Of a stretch of 40,134 nucleotides of DNA, positions 32,178 through 39,961 are shown piece by piece (within the stretch, counting starts at the first letter, position 1; the number at the start of each line of letters is the position of its first letter). The stretch is from an uncultured Bacteroidales bacterium (lineage in GTDB: Bacteria > Bacteroidota > Bacteroidia > Bacteroidales > F082). The stretch is from contig CAMYYV010000013.1 in assembly GCA_947303625.1 (NCBI GenBank), forward strand, positions 1 to 40,134, read 5' to 3'. The notes below the pieces were generated by a model, which did no database searches, was not told the DNA's origin, and saw only the letters and a list, made by a program, of their open reading frames with translations. The translations under genes and the position numbers were made by a program.

Positions 32178-33773
32178 TTAAATTGCGTCAATGAATTTCA
32201 CGACGGCGTCGCGGTCTTCTTTGGACAGTTCGCGGAATTTCTCCACCGAGCGGCGGGCGTCGCTTTGGGGGTTGCCGTGCCACATGATGGCCTCGATGAC
32301 GGTTTGGGCGCGGCAGTCGTGCAGACGGTCGCTGCGACCCGTGCAGATGGCCGAAAGTCCCCTACCCCACAACGGCGTGGTGCGGCACCAACCCGTGCGG
32401 ATGTCGTTCTCCATGTGGAGCTTGTGCTGGATGTAGTCGCTGTAAGGCCAGATCTTCTGGTTGGGATGGCGCGGCAAACGCGGGTCGCTGTCGGCGAAGA
32501 ATCCCGTCGGGTCAGTGAAGTCGTCGTCGCCGGTCTGCCATGAGGGACGGTGGCAGTAGGCGCAGCCCATGCTCTTGAAGAGCTCCTTGCCGTGTTGTAT
32601 CTCGGGGTCGTCCATGTGTCGGGCGGCAGGCACGGCCAAGCCACGGTGCCACACCATGAAGTTGACATAATCCTCGTCCTTCATCTCGGGCACTTTCAAC
32701 GACTCGGGGATCTGGTCGTTCATCATCAGGTAGTTGTAGATGTCGGTCTCCACATTGCCCGTGAGGTTGTACTGCGGGAAGTAGTTGTAGAACTCAGCCT
32801 GCACCTCGGGGTCTTGTGAGGCCTTGGTGGCGTAGGCGGCGGTCATGTAGTGACCCATCTTGGTGCGGTGCGTCACGTTGGTGATGTTCCAGATGGCATT
32901 GGCACCGGGAGCGTCCTGCAAGGGACCACGTGTGAGGGCATAGGTGTACTTCTTCGGGTGCGTGGTGTTGCCATAAAGGCCCGTAGGCGCCCAGTCGCTG
33001 CCCGCCCACATCGCAGGGTTGATGCCATTTTGCATGTAACCGTCGTTGTATTCCTTTTGGTACTGAGCCTTCAGCGAGTCATCGGGGATGGCGTCGATGA
33101 GGCCTGTGCCGTAGATGCCGATGGTCGACTCGAGACGCACCACCACATCGCTGTAGGGGATGTCGTTGCCACCCACCTGCAGCGGGACGTAGTAGGCTTC
33201 CTCAGGGATGTACACCTCAGGATAAGAGAGGTTGTAGGTCTCACCGTCGGGGAACTGGTTGCCCCAGTCGTCAACGTAGCTGAGCCAGTTGATTTGGATT
33301 TTCGTCTCGTCGATGGGTGCCTTGAAAGGTGCCACGGCCTTGGTCTGCGGCATACCCGTCAGAGAGCTGAGGTAGGTGTCGTTACGGTCGGTGACGACGA
33401 GCAGGTAGCCGTTGCCCCAGTCGTCGGCGCGATAGCGGTTCATCTTCATACCATGGCCGTAGCCGGGATGGCAGGCGATGCAGCTGCTGCGGATGTAGAG
33501 GGGTCCTAAGCCCTTGAAAGGCTCGTTGTTTTGCGTGTAGGTACGCTCAAAGAAGGCTTCGCCGTACTTGAAGGCACGGGTCAAGCCGGCCTGCTCTGTG
33601 GCAGGCGTGGGGTCTTCGTAGGCCGTGGCCGAGCTATTGAAGGTGGTGCCCAACTCACCGCCGGCGTAGGTCTCCTCGCTGATGACCTCAGGGATGGGGT
33701 CCTTCGGATTGCAGGCGGCCAAAGCCATGAGGCCTGCAAGAGCAAGGATGCTTAAATGTTTGTTTGTAAACAT
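32178..33773 (-). CDS. Di-heme oxidoreductase (DHOR/DUF1111) lipoprotein
   Basis: This 531-residue c-type cytochrome-like lipoprotein (signal ...LMALAAC, Cys21) has two CxxCH heme sites: C98-IA-C101-H102 within GLGPLYIRSSCIACH, and C404-AY-C407-H408. The first lies in the DHOR signature, and GTGLIDAIPDDSL (about 223-235) matches the family's conserved core. Distant relatives include the MauG/CcpA peroxidases. In many bacteria this family is encoded with imelysins in iron-acquisition loci, where a redox role in iron reduction or oxidation is suspected. Here it is downstream of the imelysin and porin genes on the same strand. Its heme would be attached by a system such as the CcsBA protein at 18942. 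Confidence 0.87.
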   Translation of the reverse strand: MFTNKHLSILALAGLMALAACNPKDPIPEVISEETYAGGELGTTFNSSATAYEDPTPATEQAGLTRAFKYGEAFFERTYTQNNEPFKGLGPLYIRSSCIACHPGYGHGMKMNRYRADDWGNGYLLVVTDRNDTYLSSLTGMPQTKAVAPFKAPIDETKIQINWLSYVDDWGNQFPDGETYNLSYPEVYIPEEAYYVPLQVGGNDIPYSDVVVRLESTIGIYGTGLIDAIPDDSLKAQYQKEYNDGYMQNGINPAMWAGSDWAPTGLYGNTTHPKKYTYALTRGPLQDAPGANAIWNITNVTHRTKMGHYMTAAYATKASQDPEVQAEFYNYFPQYNLTGNVETDIYNYLMMNDQIPESLKVPEMKDEDYVNFMVWHRGLAVPAARHMDDPEIQHGKELFKSMGCAYCHRPSWQTGDDDFTDPTGFFADSDPRLPRHPNQKIWPYSDYIQHKLHMENDIRTGWCRTTPLWGRGLSAICTGRSDRLHDCRAQTVIEAIMWHGNPQSDARRSVEKFRELSKEDRDAVVKFIDAI

Positions 33774-33815
33774 GATTATTAGGTTTTATGTTTATGCACT
33801 TTGTTTATGTTTCGC

Positions 33816-33980
33816 ACATCCCTAACGGGATGTAAAACTATTGATTATCGTTGTTTTTACCGAACGTAATTCCCTACGGGAATACCCAAGATAATCTATT
33901 GTTCCACAAGATAATCCCGTAGGGATTGACGTTCGGTTGAATTATGCATTGCTGCTGTTTTAGACATCCCATGGGGATGT
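33816..33980. repeat. Intergenic double-hairpin element, diverged copy
   Basis: The outer hairpins have the same arms: ACATCCC-TAAC-GGGATGT (33816-33833) and ACATCCC-ATG-GGGATGT (33964-33980). Inside are ATTCCC-TAC-GGGAAT (33869-33883) and AATCCC-GTA-GGGATT (33913-33927). A 9-base inverted pair ACCGAACGT/ACGTTCGGT (33859-33867, 33929-33937) is also present. The whole can fold as a cruciform. It fills the gap between the imelysin and di-heme genes. Confidence 0.75.
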
Positions 33981-33993
33981 ACCAAAACTTGAA

Positions 33994-35166
33994 TTACTTG
34001 TTATCAATCTTCGCAAACTCAGCCTTCACTTCGGCCATCACATCGGAGAGCTCTTGGCAGGCTTCCATAGCTTCGCCAGCAGAAGCGTCAGCATAGTTCT
34101 GTACGAAAGGAGCAGCCATGTTGTCGATGGCAGTCAGGGCCTTCTCGATGGCGTTGACGACCTTGGTGTCAAGCTCCTTATTGTTGTCCTTGATGTAGGT
34201 GTGCAGCGACATGCTCTCGTCTCTCTGGCCTTCCATACCGCCCATGTAGGCGTTCTTGACGCTGGTCATGTTGTCATAGAAGTCCTTGATTGACTTTTGG
34301 CTGTAGGGCGACTCCACGTAGGTCACGTCCTCACCGGTGTGGGGCTTGCCGATCTTGGAGGTGCCCACCTCGTCGGCGATGTCGATGCAGCCGTCGGCGA
34401 TGGCTTCGAGGGCATTGGTGAAGGTGGCGTAAGTGCTGCCAGCCTGCCCGCTCTGCAGCATGTTGTCGCCATAGGTGTTGTCTCTGCCATTGACGCTGGT
34501 GTTGAGTTCCAGCTCTTCCATCAGGGCCTTATGGGCTTCGGGAGCGTCGGCGTTCCAGCTCACTTCAAGTTGGAAGCAGCGGTTGCGCAGGTCGCGCGAC
34601 ACAGCCACCACATAGACGAGCATGTCGTCGGTGATTTCGTTCACGTTGCGGGGCTCGCCATCGCGGAAGAGGATGTACTCGATGCCATGGAAGCCGAGCA
34701 GGGCGTTGCCGAGCTGTTCGCCGGCCACGGTGCCGTCTTCATCGTCGGCCAGGGCGGCAATCATGTTGGGGCTACCCAGCAGATTGTTGAAGGCGTCTTC
34801 GTCGAGAGGCCAGGAGTCGATGTGCGGGTCGATGCCGAAGTCGGAGGCGGCGCCAAAGAGGAAGGCCTCGCTCATCTCCCACCAGTGGCGGGCTTCGATG
34901 AAGGTGGCCGCTGCGGCGTTGACGTTGGCTTGGGTTTGGTTGGCCTTGAGGGCTTCAAGGTTCTCGACCAATTTGTCAGCCTCGTTGGCCAGGTTCGTGT
35001 AGGTCGGATACACCGTGTGGTTGAGGTACTGCTTCACGATGGCCTCTTTGGTGGCCTTGTTAGCTTCTTCGGTGTTGTCTTGAGGGTCTTTGTTGCAGGA
35101 ACTGAAGTTCACTGTCAACAGGATGGATGCAGCGATAAGGGCTGCGGTTTTCAGGAATTTGTTCAT
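33994..35166 (-). CDS. Imelysin-family (peptidase M75) lipoprotein
   Basis: This 390-residue lipoprotein (signal ...LLTVNFSSC, Cys24) has the imelysin helical fold. The conserved GxHxxE motif is G158-F-H160-G-I-E163, in a position equivalent to the metal-linked motif of IrpA/EfeO-type proteins. Other typical segments are EARHWWEMSEAFLFGAASDF and the duplicated C-terminal half with IVKQYLNHTVYPTYTNLANE-like helices. Despite the M75 name, imelysins are believed to act in iron uptake, not proteolysis. It is flanked by a porin and the di-heme oxidoreductase gene. The intergenic gaps on both sides are filled by repeat elements, so it is unclear whether all three genes share one transcript. Confidence 0.88.
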   Translation of the reverse strand: MNKFLKTAALIAASILLTVNFSSCNKDPQDNTEEANKATKEAIVKQYLNHTVYPTYTNLANEADKLVENLEALKANQTQANVNAAAATFIEARHWWEMSEAFLFGAASDFGIDPHIDSWPLDEDAFNNLLGSPNMIAALADDEDGTVAGEQLGNALLGFHGIEYILFRDGEPRNVNEITDDMLVYVVAVSRDLRNRCFQLEVSWNADAPEAHKALMEELELNTSVNGRDNTYGDNMLQSGQAGSTYATFTNALEAIADGCIDIADEVGTSKIGKPHTGEDVTYVESPYSQKSIKDFYDNMTSVKNAYMGGMEGQRDESMSLHTYIKDNNKELDTKVVNAIEKALTAIDNMAAPFVQNYADASAGEAMEACQELSDVMAEVKAEFAKIDNK

Positions 35167-35203
35167 TTGATTATGTTTTAATAGTTGTTTCTTGATTTAT
35201 GGA

Positions 35204-35332
35204 GTTTCCCTTCGGGAATGGAGTGCTGTTTGTGTGTTATACAGCGGCGGCCTAAGACATTTACTGACTTGAAAAAACCTCATGCCGCCGCAGTTAAAAC
35301 GAACTCTGACCTCCATTCCCGCAGGGAATCTA
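35204..35332 (-). repeat. Intergenic double-hairpin element, copy 2
   Basis: A 129-bp relative of 4015-4145. TTTCCCTTCGGGAATGGAGTG is at one end and CATTCCCGCAGGGAATC at the other. The inner inverted pair is GCGGCGGCC and GCCGCCGC, with a shared GACTTG stretch. As in copy 1, the TAG at the right end forms the stop codon of the upstream gene, here the porin. Confidence 0.75.
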
Positions 35333-36730
35333 TCTGGTAAAAAATCCGCTATACGCCACGCCAAGGCTGAACATCGGTTCATCATTGTATTGTTCCTTCA
35401 GGAAGCGTTTGGCATATTCCGCTTTGATGACGACCTGCTTGATGGGATAATAGTTCAGGCCGAGGGTCATCACATGGCGGTCGGTCCACTGGTAGTCGGT
35501 GAGGGCGTTGGCGGTGGGGATGTAACTGTCGTAGTAGTCGTAGCGGCCAAAGAGATAGAGCTGTTGGGCGCCGGTGTTGTGCATCGGGCGCAGGATGTCG
35601 TAGGCGATCTCGCCGCCAGCGGCCATGGCGGCCTCGCCGACCAAAGAGCGCGGATAGGGCGAGAAGCTCTGGTGGTTCTGGTTTTTGTTCCAGGCCGAGA
35701 TGAGGTTGGCATCGCCGAGGTGACCATAGTCGAAGTTGCCGCGCACCACGAGGCCGTGGGCCTTGTAGTCGAACTCGGCCGTGCCGATGACGACGGTGCC
35801 TTTCACGTCTTTGTATTGGCTGGTCTCGGAGAACTCATTGGTGACGATGTCGTTATTAAAGGTGTTGCCGACGTAGCCGCTCACGCCCCAGTGGAAGTTC
35901 TTAATGCTATAATTGTCAATGCGCAAGGCGCCTGCCAAGTGGTTGGCCACGCGGAACTCATAACCCGAGGCCGAGCCGTTCTTCACCCAGTTGGCGTTGT
36001 TGAACATATTGGAGTTGAGGGCAGGCACCACGATGGCCTCATAGCGCCAGTCGCCGAGCTTTCCCCACAGGCTGATGCCGGTCTCATGCCAGGTGCAGGG
36101 CAGGATGTTGAACTCGCCTTCGGGACGGTAGCAGGTGAAGAACTGCGTGGGCAGGTGGGCGTTGTTGGTCTGTCCGACGGGCACCACGATGTGGCCCATG
36201 CGGATGTTGAAGCCCTTGCCGAACGACTTCTGGAGCCAAAATTGTTCCAACGCGACTTCACCGCCGCGCTCAATCTCATGTTCGAACTCGCCCGTCTCTT
36301 CGGCTTCAATCTCCACAGCCACTTCGTTGCCGCCGTGTTCAAACTCGATCTCCGTGCCCATGCTCCAGCCTTTGCCGAAGTCATAGCCCAGGTTGACCAC
36401 CACGTGGGGCAGATCGACGCGGCCATGGCCTTTGGCGTCTTTGTAACGCTCGGCATGAGAATAGCGGAACATATTGTCGCTGTAGAAATTACGAGTGTAG
36501 ACAGCCTCACCGTAGCCACCTACAGTAAGGCGTGACAGTGAAAACAGTTGGGTTGAATCATTAGACTTAAGTTCATTCGGATTTGCAATCCGAATGTCCT
36601 GAGTTGGGGATTTCAAATCCCCAGATTCGCTGCTGGCGGATTGCAAATCCGCCAGAACCCCAGCTTGCAAGGTGCCGACACTCAGTGTCAGACCTAGCAA
36701 TGCGCATGTTGCTATTGATTTCAGTTTCAT
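35330..36730 (-). CDS. Porin-like outer-membrane protein
   Basis: This 466-residue barrel protein has a signal peptide (1-23, ...TLSVGTLQA). The mature barrel starts near residue 65 with SRLTVGGYGEAVYTRNFYSD. It contains many aromatic-rich strands (GKGWSMGTEIEFEHGGNE, RMGHIVVPVGQTNNAHLP) and ends with a beta-strand (MFSLGVAYSGFFTR). The layout resembles phosphate-selective or generic bacterial porins. It is the first gene of the imelysin/di-heme cluster, so diffusion of an iron complex is a reasonable guess. Residues about 26-53, between the signal peptide and barrel, are encoded by three adjacent DNA hairpins. The stop codon falls in a repeat element. Confidence 0.8.
   Translation of the reverse strand: MKLKSIATCALLGLTLSVGTLQAGVLADLQSASSESGDLKSPTQDIRIANPNELKSNDSTQLFSLSRLTVGGYGEAVYTRNFYSDNMFRYSHAERYKDAKGHGRVDLPHVVVNLGYDFGKGWSMGTEIEFEHGGNEVAVEIEAEETGEFEHEIERGGEVALEQFWLQKSFGKGFNIRMGHIVVPVGQTNNAHLPTQFFTCYRPEGEFNILPCTWHETGISLWGKLGDWRYEAIVVPALNSNMFNNANWVKNGSASGYEFRVANHLAGALRIDNYSIKNFHWGVSGYVGNTFNNDIVTNEFSETSQYKDVKGTVVIGTAEFDYKAHGLVVRGNFDYGHLGDANLISAWNKNQNHQSFSPYPRSLVGEAAMAAGGEIAYDILRPMHNTGAQQLYLFGRYDYYDSYIPTANALTDYQWTDRHVMTLGLNYYPIKQVVIKAEYAKRFLKEQYNDEPMFSLGVAYSGFFTR
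36574..36655. repeat. Three adjacent hairpins inside the porin gene
   Basis: CATTCGGATT-TGC-AATCCGAATG (36574-36596), GGGGATTT-C-AAATCCCC (36606-36622) and CTGGCGGATT-GCA-AATCCGCCAG (36633-36655). All have perfect arms and share a GGATT(T)/AATCC core. They encode residues about 26-53 of the porin. Confidence 0.85.
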
Positions 36731-36758
36731 AGTATACGGAATTATTCAAATACGAGTG

Positions 36759-36814
36759 CAAAAGTCCGGCTTTTGTCCTCGCAGTCCAATCCCCATAAAT
36801 GGGTATATTGGACT
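36759..36814 (-). promoter_or_regulatory. Promoter and 32-base dyad upstream of the porin/iron cluster
   Basis: Minus-strand GACTTTTG (36759-36766) is one base off TAnnTTTG, and TTG (36787-36789) lies 20 bases upstream. The TTG falls in one arm of a dyad: AGTCCAAT (36783-36790) and ATTGGACT (36807-36814), with CCCATAAATGGG nested inside. The overlap makes the dyad a good operator candidate. Confidence 0.55.
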
Positions 36815-36841
36815 TTGAATCTCATCAATAATGAGGATACA

Positions 36842-36882
36842 AAAAGTCCGTGCGGAATGGAAAACCCTCCATCCCGCACGGA
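36842..36882 (-). terminator. Terminator after the WG-repeat gene
   Basis: TCCGTGCGG (36847-36855) pairs with CCGCACGGA (36874-36882), extended by ATGGA/TCCAT. It is followed on the minus strand by CTTTTTG. Confidence 0.8.
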
Positions 36883-36914
36883 TAACTAATTCAGATTATA
36901 GGCTAAATGAACAC

Positions 36915-38183
36915 TTACTTGCCCATGTCGAACGTGCAGTTGCCTTTGGCGTCGATGAAGCCGTACTGTCCGTCACGCTCCACTATGGCGACACCTTCTT
37001 TTATGTCTTCGGCATATTCAAACTGGCAGGGAAACACTTCATTGCCTTCACGGTCGATGTAACCATATTTCTCTGTGGTTTTGTCACAGATGCGGGCAAG
37101 ACCTTCATGGAAATCGTAGCAGGGCTGATGATAGTATAATTCGCTTTCGTCATCGTAGCAGGCCTCATAACGGAAGGGGATGACGACTTTTCCTGTCTTG
37201 TCGATGTAACCAAACTTACCCTCTTTGTTACACACCCATGCCAAGCCTTCGCTAAAGGTGGGGCAGAGTGGGTAGTTGCTGCATTCAATGTCTTCATCGA
37301 GGATAAGGGTTTTAAAGTCGCCAGTCAGTTCAAACTTGCCGTCGCGATTGATGAATCCACACGCGTTTTCGGTTTCGGCCCAGCAGAGACCGTCAACAAA
37401 ACGGCCGGCATGTTTGAAGGTGAAGGGGATGGTTTCGGAGCCTGTCTTGTCGACAAATCCGGAGCGATACACGAAATCATCGTTATCTGATGAGAATCTA
37501 CTGACTGCGGCAAGGCCTTCGCTAAAAACTTCGGCATTGCCCTCGCATTCAAAGACTTTATTCCCCGTTTTGTCGATGAAGATGCTCTTTTGGGAGTCGT
37601 AGTCATATCGTCTGCAGAGGCCATCGTTAAAGCTAACGGATATGGGGCCATTGCACATCATCATGTCGAGTTCGGCAGGGATGACCACCTTGCCTGTCTT
37701 GTCGATGTAGCCTTCCTTTTCGTCTTCGGGGTTGAAAATGGCCATCATTCCATCGTGGAATCCTATGTGAAAACCTGGGCGGTACTGGCCGTCAAACGAG
37801 GCTATTTCCTGACCTTTCTTGTCAATGAGGGACCACTCCTCGCTAGACTTGTAGACAACAGCTATGCCTTCGCTGAAGGCACCTGAAACATCATAGTATT
37901 GGCAGGGGATAACCTCGTTGCCTTTTCTGTCGATGAAGCCATAGAGATCGGTTTCCTTGTCGCAGACGACAGCCAGGCCTTCGCTAAAACCAGAGACCGA
38001 GCTGTATTTGGGCATCACCTTCGCCAATGCTTCCAAATCTGTCTGTGTCACTTCGGTCTGTTCAACGATTTGTACTGAAGCTTTTTTGTCATTCTTGTTT
38101 TGGTCGCAGGCTGTGCCTGTCGCAATGAACAGCAGTGCCACCGCCAGCAACGTTGTCCAGTTGTAGATGTTCTTTTTTTTCAT
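36915..38183 (-). CDS. WG-repeat lipoprotein
   Basis: 422 residues from the ATG at 38183 (MKKKNIYNWTTLLAVALLFI). The longer frame upstream overlaps the promoter. The lipoprotein signal ends at TGTAC (Cys26). The mature protein is a chain of WG/KWG repeats of about 35-45 residues, each with FSEGLAVVCDKET-like then YGFIDRKGNEVIPCQYYD-like halves; about nine units are visible to the end (DGQYGFIDAKGNCTFDMGK). WG-repeat proteins are beta-rich and usually of unknown role. Surface or periplasmic binding is inferred. It has its own promoter and terminator. Confidence 0.88.
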   Translation of the reverse strand: MKKKNIYNWTTLLAVALLFIATGTACDQNKNDKKASVQIVEQTEVTQTDLEALAKVMPKYSSVSGFSEGLAVVCDKETDLYGFIDRKGNEVIPCQYYDVSGAFSEGIAVVYKSSEEWSLIDKKGQEIASFDGQYRPGFHIGFHDGMMAIFNPEDEKEGYIDKTGKVVIPAELDMMMCNGPISVSFNDGLCRRYDYDSQKSIFIDKTGNKVFECEGNAEVFSEGLAAVSRFSSDNDDFVYRSGFVDKTGSETIPFTFKHAGRFVDGLCWAETENACGFINRDGKFELTGDFKTLILDEDIECSNYPLCPTFSEGLAWVCNKEGKFGYIDKTGKVVIPFRYEACYDDESELYYHQPCYDFHEGLARICDKTTEKYGYIDREGNEVFPCQFEYAEDIKEGVAIVERDGQYGFIDAKGNCTFDMGK

Positions 38184-38215
38184 TGTTTTGTATTTTTTTG
38201 GTGCTAAATAATGTG

Positions 38216-38223
38216 CAAATATA
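38216..38223 (-). promoter_or_regulatory. -7 element of the WG-repeat gene promoter
   Basis: Minus-strand TATATTTG fits TAnnTTTG. A TTG (38241-38243) is 17 bases upstream. The ATG at 38183 is 32 bases downstream. Confidence 0.5.
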
Positions 38224-38260
38224 GTGTTTTTTACAATTCGCAAGTGAGTTCTTTTAGCTT

Positions 38261-38974
38261 TTACATGAAGTTCTTTAGTGCACTTGATAACACAACAGGA
38301 AGCAACCCCATAAGGTTACCAGCCATGTGAACCAAAATGGCGGGGACGATGTTGTTGTATTTTTCTTGGTAATAGCCTGCAATCGTACCGAGGACGAAAG
38401 TAAACAATGCCGTTCGAATCATAAACGCCGTTCCAACGCCTGAGGCGAGAAGACCTAAATGGGATAGGCTGAAAGCCAATGCGGCAATCAACACGGGCAG
38501 GCTAATCCGCCTATGAAACACTGTGATTCCTTTGTTACCTAAAGGCTTCAAGTAATTCTGCAAGAAGCCCCGGAAAAGATGCTCTTCTGCCACTGGAGCC
38601 AAGATGAAAGTGAATAGCAAGAACTGTAACATCGTGGTGTTTCTCAAGGCAGGATGGCCTTCTATTCTGCCATGGAGAGCCGTGGTAATGATTCCCGTTA
38701 AAAGGTTGAGCACTAGGCTGGTTAGTAAACCGAATAGTATTGGCTTCCAAATCTGATTGAATTTAGGCACCGCGATACGATAGTCCAACTGTTTCCGGAA
38801 GGCGACAATCAACACGATAGCGAGGACCAGGATGATGAATCCCGGCAAAGCGAAGCTGGGGAAAAACTCGGAGTCCAACTTTACCACGTTGCGCATAACA
38901 ACGGCAACAACACAAACCGAAAAAGTCAGCAAAAGCCCGATGATCAGGCGTGATAGAGCAAGGTTTTTCTTCAT
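38261..38974 (-). CDS. CPBP-family intramembrane metalloprotease (CAAX-like)
   Basis: This 237-residue polytopic inner-membrane protein has about six to seven helices. The CPBP/Abi motifs are all present: Glu130-Glu131 and Arg135 in EEHLFRGFLQN, His172 in AFSLSHLGLL, and His216/Asn220 in PAILVHMAGN. These residues form the active site of CAAX-type intramembrane endopeptidases. In bacteria such proteins process or protect against peptides (for example bacteriocin immunity) or act on unknown membrane substrates. It lies 29 bases after the retropepsin-like gene and is probably co-transcribed with it. Confidence 0.88.
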   Translation of the reverse strand: MKKNLALSRLIIGLLLTFSVCVVAVVMRNVVKLDSEFFPSFALPGFIILVLAIVLIVAFRKQLDYRIAVPKFNQIWKPILFGLLTSLVLNLLTGIITTALHGRIEGHPALRNTTMLQFLLFTFILAPVAEEHLFRGFLQNYLKPLGNKGITVFHRRISLPVLIAALAFSLSHLGLLASGVGTAFMIRTALFTFVLGTIAGYYQEKYNNIVPAILVHMAGNLMGLLPVVLSSALKNFM

Positions 38975-39003
38975 GGTAAAACTATCTTTTTCATTAATAT
39001 TGG

Positions 39004-39387
39004 TTATTTCCCTTTCATATAAACCACAGACTGATCAAAATCGAATACGGCATCGGTTTTTTCGAAGAATTTCAGGCCGATATTGCCAGGGGTTGTAAAC
39101 AAAGGCAGATTTTTAGTGATGACGACCACAGCATTAGGGAAAGTGATGCCGAAAAGCCGGCACTGCTTTGTGAGAATGAATTGTCCCACCACCTCGCCAT
39201 TCGGAGCGATGGCATCCCGCAGTTCCAAATCGTCATTGTCGGTAAGGAACTTTTGGACTTTTTCGGCCTGATGGAAGAGGAACAGCAATTCCGGATTGCC
39301 AAAATCGATCATGAAATTGCCGCTGAGCGTTCTTGTCTTCACCCCGTCGTCAAGGGTCACACTGGTCTCGATGGCAGGCAGTCCCAT
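39004..39387 (-). CDS. Retropepsin-like protein, C-terminal part (separated by a frameshift)
   Basis: This 127-residue frame overlaps the gene at 39357 by 31 bases in another frame. Its start MGLPAIETSVTLDDG has no signal peptide and reads as a continuation: in the upstream frame the protein runs ...SEGKMKPKP and then loses sense. Inserting one base after CCGAAACC (about 39387) would join KPKP-YMGLPAIETSV. It contains GNFMIDFGNPELLF, the second aspartic-protease-like strand (DFG in place of DTG), and ends LKFFEKTDAVFDFDQSVVYM, as in bacterial retropepsin-like proteins. The break could be a sequencing error, a real inactivating mutation, or, less likely, programmed -1 frameshifting. Confidence 0.7.
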   Translation of the reverse strand: MGLPAIETSVTLDDGVKTRTLSGNFMIDFGNPELLFLFHQAEKVQKFLTDNDDLELRDAIAPNGEVVGQFILTKQCRLFGITFPNAVVVITKNLPLFTTPGNIGLKFFEKTDAVFDFDQSVVYMKGK

Positions 39388-39953
39388 ATAGGTTTCGGTT
39401 TCATCTTGCCCTCTGAATACGTCTTCTTTTTATCGTTAAGCGATGCCCTGCCCAGCATCCGGAGGCTTTGGTTGCCGAGGTCGAGGTTGACGATGCGGCT
39501 GCCTCCGTCAAGGTCGTTGTGCAGATACATCACCGGCACGGCCGCTTCATATGGTCCGTAGTCGTAATTTGCCAGCACAAACACTTCACCGGTATAGGAA
39601 GTGTTGTTACCTATCCGCACCGTTCCGTTTGCCTTGTGGGAGATCTTATAAACGCGTCCGCCAAGGTTCAGTTTCTCTATGTCAGTGACGGTCAGATCCA
39701 TGTCCGACAGAATGCCACTGCTGAAGACGTAGGCCGAATCGACCAGTAGGGCAGGTATTCCTGATTCCAACAGTATCGTGGCATCCGCTTTGCCGTTGAT
39801 GCTTGCGTTGAATACATAATGTGCTCCCTTTTTGATAAGAGGGAATGTGTCGCCTTCGGTATTGTTTTGCGCCGACAGGCCTTGGGCCGCTGCCGACATT
39901 GATGCCAGCACCAGCAAAGAGACGGCAATAGTTCTAAAAACGCTGTTTTTCAT
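39357..39953 (-). CDS. Retropepsin-like secreted protein, N-terminal part (frameshifted)
   Basis: This 198-residue frame has a signal peptide (1-23, ...LASMSAAAQ). The first domain has NASINGKADATILLESGIPA, where the aspartic protease DTG is ESG, so catalysis at this site is doubtful. It is followed by LNLGGRVYKISHKANGTVRI and LGNQSLRMLGRASLNDKK. The last residues (IWDCLPSRPV) are out of frame with the family; the true continuation is the frame at 39004. Together the two parts would make one protein of about 320 residues with two retropepsin-like halves. It starts eight bases after the stop of the thioredoxin-like gene, suggesting an operon with it and the CPBP protease. Confidence 0.7.
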   Translation of the reverse strand: MKNSVFRTIAVSLLVLASMSAAAQGLSAQNNTEGDTFPLIKKGAHYVFNASINGKADATILLESGIPALLVDSAYVFSSGILSDMDLTVTDIEKLNLGGRVYKISHKANGTVRIGNNTSYTGEVFVLANYDYGPYEAAVPVMYLHNDLDGGSRIVNLDLGNQSLRMLGRASLNDKKKTYSEGKMKPKPIWDCLPSRPV

Positions 39954-39961
39954 CTTTTACT

